Below are positions 52,718 to 60,522 of a DNA stretch of 64,000 bases, piece by piece. Both the position numbers and the translations under genes were made by a program. Numbering within the stretch: the first letter of the stretch is position 1; every line of letters begins with the position of its first letter. This DNA is from Desulfolucanica intricata (GTDB lineage Bacteria; Bacillota; Desulfotomaculia; Desulfotomaculales; Desulfofarciminaceae): assembly GCF_001592105.1 (NCBI RefSeq), contig NZ_BCWE01000004.1:62001-126000 (forward strand), read 5' to 3'. The notes under the pieces are model-generated. The model was not told where the DNA came from. It saw only the letters and a program-made list of their open reading frames with translations, and ran no database searches.

Positions 52718-52965
52718 TTAAATTCCCCCCGGTATATGATTTTATTAAATTCTTAATAAGTTTATGGCGTGGTAATCTACATTAATACATTTCATAATAT
52801 TTTTTCTACACTAATAAAATAATACCTTTTAGATTTACTCCGTATTAATACTTTAGCATAAATTTTTTGAATAAATACTTCTACAATATAAAACTATGTG
52901 TTCAATATCATACAATATAGAGTTCGCTGTTTTCTAAAAATGCTTAAATTAAAGGATTAGTTAAT

Positions 52966-52981
52966 TGGCATAAAAAATGCA
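52966..52981 (+). promoter_or_regulatory. sigma-54 (-24/-12) promoter
   Basis: TGGCATAAAAAATGCA with exact spacing, 67 bases before the CBS-protein gene. A site CATACAATATAG is near 52911. Confidence 0.65.
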
Positions 52982-53048
52982 ATATAAGATTGTAGTATAT
53001 TGCCGGTTAATAAGACAGAAGCACATTAATTGCTCAGGAGGTTCTGCT

Positions 53049-53576
53049 ATGAACGTCTCTGCACAAGAAAAAAAAATAAGGGATATAATGGTTGCAGTTG
53101 AACATTTTCCTGCTATTTCTTTTGATTGTTTAATTAAAGAAGCAATCTGTATGATTAAGAGGGAGTGGAAAAAGAAAAACATATCTGATTGCGGCATGTT
53201 ATTGGTAATAAATGAAGGTCGTAATTGGGTTGGGGTGATAGATCGGAAAATGATTTTACGATCTATTTGTTCTCATTCTGTAAATAGTACTTATTGCCAG
53301 GGATGGAATGTCGATCAGTACAGCGGGCCGGTTTTTTGGCCGGTTTTGTTCTCGGAACGATGTAGGCTTACGCTTGTTCGAAGAGTTGAAGAATTAATGT
53401 ATCCGAGAGACGATGTTGTTATCGGGGCAGACAGCACTTTAATGGAAGCGGTGCATTTAATGACCGAAGGAGAAGTAGAATCCCTGGTTGTGGTTGAAAA
53501 CGATGAACCTGTTGGTCTGGTTCGTGTTGCTGATATTTTTAATGAAATTCATATGTGTGAGTTTTCACCTGAATAA
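53049..53576 (+). CDS. CBS-domain protein with an internal GWNVD insert
   Basis: One hundred and seventy-five residues. Two CBS repeats (about 10-70 and 110-168, with WVGVIDRKMIL and LVVVENDEPVGLVRVADIF) flank CQGWNVDQYSGPVFWPVLF at about 81-99. CBS pairs bind adenosine nucleotides and often sense energy state. AGGAGG lies 8 bases before ATG 53049; the frame runs 5' into the promoter. It is followed by the SulP gene. It may be a regulatory subunit of a local transporter (inference). Confidence 0.82.
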   Translation: MNVSAQEKKIRDIMVAVEHFPAISFDCLIKEAICMIKREWKKKNISDCGMLLVINEGRNWVGVIDRKMILRSICSHSVNSTYCQGWNVDQYSGPVFWPVLFSERCRLTLVRRVEELMYPRDDVVIGADSTLMEAVHLMTEGEVESLVVVENDEPVGLVRVADIFNEIHMCEFSPE

Positions 53577-53677
53577 TCGTTATATTATTTAGGGGAATTT
53601 ATTCAGTAGTTTTATTTGGGTTTTATAAATTTTTAAAAAGGTATTTGTTTCCTACATCTTGTAATAGAATTGTAATG

Positions 53678-53695
53678 TTGTATAATTACATACAA
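53678..53695 (+). promoter_or_regulatory. palindromic site before the SulP gene
   Basis: TTGTATAATTACATACAA, almost identical to the site at 45147. The 380-base gap 53577-53955 otherwise holds no gene. No -24/-12 match with correct spacing was found in it, so SulP may be read from the CBS gene promoter or another promoter. Confidence 0.45.
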
Positions 53696-53955
53696 TAGAA
53701 ATTATAATAATAAACTATTAATAAGATTAATATAGTTTGTAAATAATCAATGGTTTATCTGATTTCTTAGATATTTGTTTACGGGTATTTTAATTAATTG
53801 TATACCTGTATTTTATAGATTTAAATCAAGACCGTGGGAGGGGGCGATAGATACCCGGGGAAGTTTTTTTGTAGCAGCAAGAGATAAATATCACAAAAAG
53901 ATTGTTAAGCACATTATTATGTTGTTGTTGTAGGAAGAAGGAAGGGGGCTCTAAA

Positions 53956-55662
53956 TTGAATGGGATTTTAAAATCTATCCCAATTTTAGAAACAGTATCC
54001 TCATATAAAAAAGAATACTTTAGACTGGATTTAGTGGCGGCACTGACGGTAGCGGTTGTGGCTTTGCCGCAATCCATGGCTTATGCAGTTATTGCAGGAG
54101 TGGATCCGGCTTATGGATTGTATACTGCAATTGTTTTATGTATTTTAGGTTCTGCCTTTGGTAGTTCCAATCAGTTGATGACCGGTCCGACTAACGCTAT
54201 TGCTTTGCTGATTGCTGCAAATATGGCTATTTACGCCGGGCAAGAAAACTTTTATACGACCCTTTTCTTACTTACATTTATGGTTGGTTTTATTCAGTTT
54301 GTGATGGGTGTTTTAAGATTAGGGAAGTTGGTTAACTATGTTTCACACTCGGTTATTGTCGGTTTTACTGCCGGTGCCGCTGTAATTATTGCCATTGGCC
54401 AGCTGGCCTCTTTATTAGGCGTTTCATATCCCAAAGGACATTATAATTCTTTACAGAAATTAACTATGACTTTTAGTCACATTGATACTATGAACTACTA
54501 TGCGTTTGGTATAGGACTTTTGTGTATTGCTACTGTAATTATTTCTAAAAAAATCAGTAAAAACATACCCGGTGCTTTGCTTGGTATAGTGATATCCGTA
54601 ATTTTAGTAATGACAATGAATTTAGATCAATTTGGTCTTAAGTTGGCCGGGGAAATTCCAACGGCTATTCCACCGTTTCATATGGTAAACCTGTTTGATT
54701 TTCAAGCAATGGGTGAACTGGCTAATGGCGCCCTGGTTATAGCTATTATCGGTTTGGTTGAGGCTGTAGCTATATCTAAAGCTATTGCTGCGCAGACAGG
54801 TCAAAAAATTAATCCAAATACAGAGTTCATTGGACAGGGTATTGCAAACATGGGCGGGGGATTCTTTAGTTGTATTGCCGGTTCCGGTTCTTTTACCCGG
54901 TCTGCGGTTTGCTTCCAAAACGGCGGTGTAACAAGATTGGCCGGTGTATTGTGTGGTATTATAACGTTAGTTGTTTTAATTTTCTTAGCTCCATACGCAA
55001 AGTATATTCCTAATGCTGCTCTGGCGGGGGTAATCATGACGGTTGCCTATTCCATGATAGATAAAAAAGCGATACGTAAGGTGTTGAAAACAAATAAGAA
55101 TGACGCGTTTGTACTTTGTATTACATTCTTGATGACCGTTTTGGCACCTGAACTTGAATATGCTATTTATTCAGGTGTTGCACTTTCCTTGCTGCTGTAT
55201 TTAAAGGATACGGCCTCTGTAAGTGTCAAGCGCCTAGTACCGGTAAAAGACAGTAACGGGAAATTTGTTGAGTACGAAGTTGGCGCTAAATATGATCAGT
55301 CACAGAGTTCTCCGATCTCTATTATTCAGATTGAAGGAAATCTTTATTTTGGTTCATCCTCCGATCTTGAAAGTAAATTGGATGCCGCCCATTCAGATTC
55401 AAAAGTAGTCATAGTTAGGTTTAAGGGTGTATCTGCAATAGATATCACCTCTCTGGAAATTATTGAAAACTTTGTTCACAAAACACTTCATGAAGGTAAG
55501 AAAGTAATGCTTTATGGTGTGAATCAACAGGTTAAAGAGCAGCTGGAAAAAGGTCATGTTATTAGTCTTGTAGGTGAGGATAACGTGTTTATGTCTGAGG
55601 AGGATATGTTTGTTCCTTCGGCAAAGACACTTGAGCAGGCAAATTCCTATGCTGCCGGTTAA
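53956..55662 (+). CDS. SulP-family anion permease with STAS domain
   Basis: Sulfate/bicarbonate class transporter, 568 residues from TTG 53956 (AAGGGGG 8 bases upstream; the longer frame is unsupported). SulP membrane domain: FRLDLVAALTVAVVALPQSMAYAVIAGV, SSNQLMTGPTNAIALLIA, FIGQGIANMGGGFFSCIAGSGSFTRSAV, then a C-terminal STAS domain (about 425-550, with RFKGVSAIDITSLEI). The family includes sulfate permeases and the Na+-bicarbonate carrier BicA. Sulfate is likely here from the sulfate-reducing context. Confidence 0.92.
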   Translation: MNGILKSIPILETVSSYKKEYFRLDLVAALTVAVVALPQSMAYAVIAGVDPAYGLYTAIVLCILGSAFGSSNQLMTGPTNAIALLIAANMAIYAGQENFYTTLFLLTFMVGFIQFVMGVLRLGKLVNYVSHSVIVGFTAGAAVIIAIGQLASLLGVSYPKGHYNSLQKLTMTFSHIDTMNYYAFGIGLLCIATVIISKKISKNIPGALLGIVISVILVMTMNLDQFGLKLAGEIPTAIPPFHMVNLFDFQAMGELANGALVIAIIGLVEAVAISKAIAAQTGQKINPNTEFIGQGIANMGGGFFSCIAGSGSFTRSAVCFQNGGVTRLAGVLCGIITLVVLIFLAPYAKYIPNAALAGVIMTVAYSMIDKKAIRKVLKTNKNDAFVLCITFLMTVLAPELEYAIYSGVALSLLLYLKDTASVSVKRLVPVKDSNGKFVEYEVGAKYDQSQSSPISIIQIEGNLYFGSSSDLESKLDAAHSDSKVVIVRFKGVSAIDITSLEIIENFVHKTLHEGKKVMLYGVNQQVKEQLEKGHVISLVGEDNVFMSEEDMFVPSAKTLEQANSYAAG

Positions 55663-55706
55663 CTGGTGGAATTTCTACAGTTACTCATAAAACATACCTT
55701 ATTTAC

Positions 55707-55739
55707 AACCCCTCAATGTTTATTGCTGAGGGGTTATTT
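55707..55739 (+). terminator. rho-independent terminator
   Basis: AACCCCTCA/TGAGGGGTT stem followed by ATTTTGT. A second stem, AAATAGCTCTCAGG with CCTGAGGGCTATTT at 55743-55777, follows at once. Confidence 0.8.
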
Positions 55740-56084
55740 TGTAAATAGCTCTCAGGTTTGATTCCTGAGGGCTATTTATTTTGTTTTAATAATTTATGTT
55801 TAGCATTTGTTTTGTGGGTAAACGAGCATAGTTATTTAAATTGATATTTTCTTCTTTCTTATAAGTTTTGTTTTAAATAGTTTGAAAATGAACATATTAA
55901 TAAAATCATTCTGTTTGTATGTGAAAAATATAATTAGCCATTTTGCTCAAATATACATAGCGAAATTGTCTGTAAATATTTGTATAATTTTTCAGGGTTT
56001 TGTAGTAGAATATATCAAACAAGCATTTTAATCAATTTTTTTGTTTGCCGGCACAAGGAGTTTTTAACTTTAGGAGGGAAGAAA

Positions 56085-56312
56085 ATGAAAAATATAGGTT
56101 TAATAAAATCTATTATTAATATAGATAAACAAAAAAAACACGAGTTAATTCAAACTATTGATAATATATCTTTTGCTGCTACAGTTGGTTTTATGTCAGG
56201 GGCTATTTATGGTATTGAATATTACTTTGGTTCTCTGACAACGGGAGTAATAGGTTTATTTATAGGTGGCTTGGCCGGATATACATTTGACAGGGTATTA
56301 CCTTTGAAATAA
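56085..56312 (+). CDS. small membrane protein (75 aa)
   Basis: Seventy-five residues from ATG 56085, with AGGAGGGAAG 4-5 bases upstream. N-terminus KNIGLIKSIINIDKQKKHELIQ is amphipathic. Two hydrophobic segments follow (about 29-47 and 50-68), rich in glycine, ending RVLPLK. It resembles small hairpin membrane proteins. Not recognised. Confidence 0.65.
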   Translation: MKNIGLIKSIINIDKQKKHELIQTIDNISFAATVGFMSGAIYGIEYYFGSLTTGVIGLFIGGLAGYTFDRVLPLK

Positions 56313-56345
56313 ATTATATACCCGGTCCGGTAATTCGAAACTGCA

Positions 56346-56372
56346 AATAAAAAAGACCTTGCAGGGTCTTGA
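56346..56372 (-). terminator. terminator of the carbonic anhydrase gene
   Basis: AAGACC/GGTCTT stem; T-run on the minus strand (A-run 56346-56354). Confidence 0.7.
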
Positions 56373-56403
56373 ATTTAAATAAACAATATTACAATATATG
56401 GAT

Positions 56404-56946
56404 TTATTTTTCCTTCATCAAATACAATCTATTGTCCTCTAAAACATAAAACATGGGAACAACAGGAATTTTAGGGTAACGTAATCTAAGTCTTTTTGCC
56501 TCGCTAAGAACAAAATCTATCTCGTTTCCTATTTCGAAAAAGGGTGCAAAATTATCAAAATGTTGTTCTGCCATTTCTCTTTCCCATCCTGCTCTATCTA
56601 CCAATCCATTAACAAATTTCTCTTTTTTGGAAGAAAGGTTAGACATTCCACAATTGTTATGACCAATTAGAACCAGTGCTTTGACATTTCCTACGGCGAT
56701 AGCATATGAAACTTTAAATTCAATAGGTTTCAGGTTTCCTCCTCCGGTCCTGAGTACATAAGCAAAGTTCTCGGGTATGTGAAGACTTTTCCTGTAGTCC
56801 ATGCACATGCCGATTAAAAGTTCAGCATGATCATAATCATCAAATGATGCACCGAGGTTGTGATATTCCAGAAGTTTACCAACGGGAGTATTACGATACT
56901 CCGGAAAAATGTCCTCTTTAGAATTAACCGGCACTAAATAGTCCAT
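56404..56946 (-). CDS. beta-class carbonic anhydrase
   Basis: Interconverts CO2 and bicarbonate. The 180 residues have zinc ligands Cys48, His96 and Cys99, with the Asp-Arg pair in CMDYR (Asp50, Arg52), and a VLIGHNNCGMS motif. The GGGN motif near residue 68 is normal. Start ATG 56946 has AAAGGAG 7 bases upstream; the longer frame lacks support. It is close to the SulP gene, and SulP carriers and carbonic anhydrase cooperate in other bacteria. Confidence 0.9.
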   Translation of the reverse strand: MDYLVPVNSKEDIFPEYRNTPVGKLLEYHNLGASFDDYDHAELLIGMCMDYRKSLHIPENFAYVLRTGGGNLKPIEFKVSYAIAVGNVKALVLIGHNNCGMSNLSSKKEKFVNGLVDRAGWEREMAEQHFDNFAPFFEIGNEIDFVLSEAKRLRLRYPKIPVVPMFYVLEDNRLYLMKEK

Positions 56947-57125
56947 TCCTTCGCTCCTTTCCATTTTTTCATTTGTGAAAATTATCATTTTTTATAATAT
57001 ATATTACTGTCTCAAATCCTATCATAATAGTTGATTAATTGTCAACAATTTATTTTTATTATTGAATGTTAAAGGCTATAGTTTGTCCGTTCAAAGCGCT
57101 GTTCTATTAAAGCTGCCGAAAAATA

Positions 57126-57152
57126 TGAAAAACCCACCTAAAGGCGGGTTTG
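57126..57152 (-). terminator. terminator overlapping the HTH gene stop
   Basis: AACCCACC at 57131-57138 and GGCGGGTT at 57143-57150; on the minus strand followed by TTTTTCATATTTT. The stop codon of the HTH gene (57138-57140) is inside the stem. Confidence 0.75.
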
Positions 57153-58022
57153 AAAACCAGGGTTATTATAATAAGAATAAATCTCAAGAAAATTTTCCAG
57201 TTCATTAATAATTTCTTCTAAATCAATTGCACTGGCCTCTGATTCATAAATCGGCCGTCCAAAGGTAAATCCACCTTCGCGTTCAGTTCCTTTATTCTTA
57301 AGCGGTATTTCCGCATCCCCGTTAAACCACTTCCTGGCAACGGAGTACGGTGTATGGAAACAAAAGCTGTGTTTATCATACCGGACCACAAACTCATATA
57401 AGTCGTAATGATTATTGTCTTTATTGCAGCACGGGCATCCTTCGTATAAAGCGGCATATTCTCTATAACTTATATGCCGGCTGCGGGCTTTGGCCCGGCA
57501 AGAAGGGCAAAGTTTAATTTTAGGAGCCCCTTTGATAAAGAAAACCTTTAGACCATGTTCTTTTGTGAAATGTTTCAAGAAGTATTTTAAAACTTGTTCC
57601 TTTAAGTCATAAAGATAAGAATGTCCTGCTTTTGCATAATGATTTAAGTGAAATAAGTAATATGAAGCTTTAAGTAAATCTGCTGATTTTGGTGGTACCA
57701 GTTCCAGGGAGTCTAGGAATTCCTCCTTTCGGCTTTTAATCACCTTGGCTGCCCTTTGCCGGTGGGCCCGTACCCGGGCTGCTTTTTTTGCTCCTAATCG
57801 GGCATTGTCTTCTGAGACCCAGCGACTTAAAATACGCGGCATTTGCGGTAGCAGGTTATTCACCTGAGAGTGCAAAAAACAATTCATCTCTCCGTTTTTA
57901 AAGTTGGCTACCTTTTGTACCTCGAGATATCCCTCATTGGTTAGTCGCCTTAACTTAGCCGGAGTAACCCCCAGGGTTTTACAAACCTGAGCGGTAGTGA
58001 GTAGATTGCTTGCAGCTTTCAT
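57138..58022 (-). CDS. MerR-like HTH protein with zinc-ribbon
   Basis: Two hundred and ninety-four residues from ATG 58022, with GGGGGCAGGAG upstream. Residues 8-40 form a MerR-type helix-turn-helix (TTAQVCKTLGVTPAKLRRLTNEGYL, in part). A basic arginine/lysine region follows at about 80-110. A central CPSCRAKARSRH ... CPCC pair suggests a zinc ribbon at about 190-220. The C-terminal part is aromatic and unrecognised. It is the second gene of a minus-strand pair. A DNA- or RNA-binding role is likely, but target unknown. Confidence 0.65.
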   Translation of the reverse strand: MKAASNLLTTAQVCKTLGVTPAKLRRLTNEGYLEVQKVANFKNGEMNCFLHSQVNNLLPQMPRILSRWVSEDNARLGAKKAARVRAHRQRAAKVIKSRKEEFLDSLELVPPKSADLLKASYYLFHLNHYAKAGHSYLYDLKEQVLKYFLKHFTKEHGLKVFFIKGAPKIKLCPSCRAKARSRHISYREYAALYEGCPCCNKDNNHYDLYEFVVRYDKHSFCFHTPYSVARKWFNGDAEIPLKNKGTEREGGFTFGRPIYESEASAIDLEEIINELENFLEIYSYYNNPGFQTRL

Positions 58023-58100
58023 TGCTCCTGCCCCCTTTATGAACCTGTTAAAGAAATCTATTCGCCAAGTATACCGGACATACCTTTTTAAAAACACTCT

Positions 58101-58841
58101 TTAATACCGATCAGTGACAGCAAATAAATTCTCCTTGACTTTTTCAGCAGTATAATCAAAAAATTCATCTAAATCTTCGGTTACCGACTTGGCTGCCTTT
58201 TCTATTAGACAGGCTACCTGTTTACGGTTAATTAAGATATTGTGTTTTGTTATCATTTGAAATTCGTACTTAGCGGCTAAAGTTTCTTCGGTAATGTTGT
58301 CGATTTCTATATAATCAGCAAAGAAAGCTGTCTTTTGTACCAGGTTTATGGGGCCGGTGCAGTGGAAATGCATTAAATGCTTATCTAAAGTTCCAATTAA
58401 TTTACGGTTGTTGAAAGCCTGACGGATTAATGAACCGCAAGGTTTTATGTCGTTTACCAAAAGCTCAATACCCATTTCAATAATATTGTGAGATTTCCAC
58501 CAGCCCATGCGGGTTGGAATATTACAGGCGGCAATGGTTTCATCAATAATTGCTTTACCTTTTTCAAAACAGTAGCCCCGCTCAAAATCAAAATATTTTT
58601 CATCTCCGTAGTAGTCCAGGCCGTGAGGTTCAATACCGTGAGTAATAACAGCCTTTGCAAATTCTATAAGATTTGGATGATTTTTAAGAAGGTTAAATAT
58701 TTTTTGCCCGCTGTGGTGAGCAGTTGTATGATCCAGAGTATTACTAATAATTAAGTCGGGAAAAATACTTCCCAGGGTGATTTCATCAGAAGTTTTACCC
58801 AGAACTCTTTCAGCAAAATAAACATGGGTTTGTGGATACAA
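58101..58841 (-). CDS. zinc-dependent phospholipase C-like protein
   Basis: Two hundred and forty-six residues beginning MYPQTHVYFAERVLGK. The pattern H..., D... (SIFPDLI), HTTAHHSG and the following THGIEPHGLDYYG resembles the Zn-dependent phospholipase C/S1-P1 nuclease-like family, with several His and Asp ligands. There is no signal peptide. TTG start with GGGAGG about 8 bases upstream. It precedes the HTH gene by 78 bases on the same strand and may be cotranscribed. Substrate unknown. Confidence 0.7.
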   Translation of the reverse strand: MYPQTHVYFAERVLGKTSDEITLGSIFPDLIISNTLDHTTAHHSGQKIFNLLKNHPNLIEFAKAVITHGIEPHGLDYYGDEKYFDFERGYCFEKGKAIIDETIAACNIPTRMGWWKSHNIIEMGIELLVNDIKPCGSLIRQAFNNRKLIGTLDKHLMHFHCTGPINLVQKTAFFADYIEIDNITEETLAAKYEFQMITKHNILINRKQVACLIEKAAKSVTEDLDEFFDYTAEKVKENLFAVTDRY

Positions 58842-59056
58842 TATAAAGGCCTCCCGGTTATAAATACTAAAATTATTGTAAATAAATATATTTTCTTTTA
58901 CAATGAAAAATTAAAAAGCTCCCTTCGAAAATTCTGCTAAATAGGCATTGACTGGAATTCCCAAGGATGGACGGAATATAAAATAAACATATATCAACAA
59001 GAACTAAACTATTATATATTACATAAAATGTATAAAAGATAAGCTGGTGAGAATTA

Positions 59057-59470
59057 ATGAATAAATGGAAGTTCCGTAATAAAAAGAACGGAAAAATTCC
59101 CCGCAGCGAGATGCAGAAGTATATTGAAGAAAATATATATAATATTTACTGGCGCTGGTCCATAATTACTTATATACTTTTCAACGATCCGGTGCAGGCC
59201 CAAGAAGTAATGAACACTACCGTTAATAAAATTGACGGTTACGAAAAGACAGCCCGTAAAGTAATTTTAAAAATTTTCACTGAAATAGCCGTAAACCCAT
59301 CGGAGCAAATTAAGAGGTTCATCCAATACTCTATAAGACAAGAAACTATCAGTGAGCAAAATACTAACTATAAACAAACTAAACAACTGTTAAAACATTT
59401 ACAGGAAAGAAAAATGATTAGTGAGACTGAGTATGAGGACTGGCTAAATAAAATAGACTGTATAAAATAA
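59057..59470 (+). CDS. hypothetical helical protein (137 aa)
   Basis: One hundred and thirty-seven residues, basic and predicted helical throughout, with aromatic YIEENIYNIYWRWSIITYI near residues 22-40. No signal, metal motif or family seen. GGTGAG lies 5-6 bases before the ATG, and a terminator follows at once, so a single gene is credible. Confidence 0.6.
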   Translation: MNKWKFRNKKNGKIPRSEMQKYIEENIYNIYWRWSIITYILFNDPVQAQEVMNTTVNKIDGYEKTARKVILKIFTEIAVNPSEQIKRFIQYSIRQETISEQNTNYKQTKQLLKHLQERKMISETEYEDWLNKIDCIK

Positions 59471-59498
59471 CCTCCGGTATTTACCGGAGGTTGTTTTA
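59469..59498 (+). terminator. rho-independent terminator
   Basis: AACCTCCGGTA/TACCGGAGGTT stem with GTTTT tail. The stop of the gene above overlaps its start. Confidence 0.85.
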
Positions 59499-59674
59499 AA
59501 AATATACCTTTTTGTAAAAAACTAACCCTAAAAAATTAACTTTATAAGGTGGATAGTCAGCTAATCTTATAGTATAATCATGTAGTGGAAGTTTAAATAT
59601 TGTGAAATAAATATTATAGCTCATAGAGTTAGACAAGCAATAGTTAATTTAGGCTATCTGAGGAGATGATCTAA

Positions 59675-60412
59675 TTGTTACCACAAGATAAAATCTATAT
59701 ATTGATCAGTCAGGCAGAAACAGAAGGTATATTTAAACAGCTGCATGAAACCTATGATAAATTACCTGATACCAGTTGTGAACAGTGTGGTAATTGTTGT
59801 ACTGTTCCACCGCCGTCTTTTATGGTTGAATACCTGAATATCTACCGCTATCTAAAGAATAACTTGCAGGAACAAATACCCGAATTAATTAAAAGAACAG
59901 CCAGGTTTTATTTCTTGGAATTGGCCGACATTAGTCTGAAATGCCCCTTCTTAAACGAAGAAAACCAGTGTATTATTTATCCGGTCAGGCCGTTTAGCTG
60001 CCGCGGTTACGGATTACTGCCCAATAAAGATGCGGTTCTCGGGGCGGAAGAGCAAATGAAAGTTCTTGCTCAAAAATACCGTGAGCTGCATGGTATTCAT
60101 TTACCCCCGGAGATAGTAAACTTTAGATTACCACAATGTGATAAAATAAAGCTGCTGAATAAGAAAAATATTAACCGCCAAAAGATAGGGGAGTATCTTG
60201 GTAGTATAGGAAAATTAGACACCTTATTGCTGCCCCTGGAAATTGTAGAAACTAACCGCCTTTTTGTTCCGGTGGCTACTCATCTGGCGATTACCGTTTT
60301 AAGTAAGGGTGCCCAAACTCGCCGAATAAAAATTATGAAAGAATATCTAGAGACTGGTAAAAGTAATATTATGGAAGATTATATCGAAAAGGCAAGTAGT
60401 ATAGCCTTGTAG
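59675..60412 (+). CDS. YkgJ-type zinc/iron-chelating domain protein 2
   Basis: Two hundred and forty-five residues. CEQCGNCCTVPPP near residues 35-45 and CPFLNEENQCIIYPVRPFSCRGYG near 91-114 form the YkgJ cysteine pattern (CxxCCx..CxxYxxRPxxCR). The rest is helical. TTG start, with GAGGAGATGA about 6 bases upstream. It differs from the 40983 protein outside the cysteine motifs. Role unknown. Confidence 0.85.
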   Translation: MLPQDKIYILISQAETEGIFKQLHETYDKLPDTSCEQCGNCCTVPPPSFMVEYLNIYRYLKNNLQEQIPELIKRTARFYFLELADISLKCPFLNEENQCIIYPVRPFSCRGYGLLPNKDAVLGAEEQMKVLAQKYRELHGIHLPPEIVNFRLPQCDKIKLLNKKNINRQKIGEYLGSIGKLDTLLLPLEIVETNRLFVPVATHLAITVLSKGAQTRRIKIMKEYLETGKSNIMEDYIEKASSIAL

Positions 60413-60469
60413 TAAAAAACATAAAATTTTTAAAATTATTCTATGAGCATATTCGTCTTATAGAACGTG

Positions 60470-60503
60470 AGCCGGTAACCAAAAAGTTGGTATTACCGGC
60501 TCT
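60470..60503. terminator. hairpin between converging genes
   Basis: GAGCCGGTAA/TTACCGGCTC stem with a 14-base loop, no T-run on either side; may act as a weak bidirectional terminator. Confidence 0.55.
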
Positions 60504-60522
60504 AATAATTACTTAAAGTACT

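Noticed and set aside
53577-53955. Searched for a -24/-12 promoter directly before the SulP gene
   Set aside because: No GG and GC doublets at the required spacing were found.
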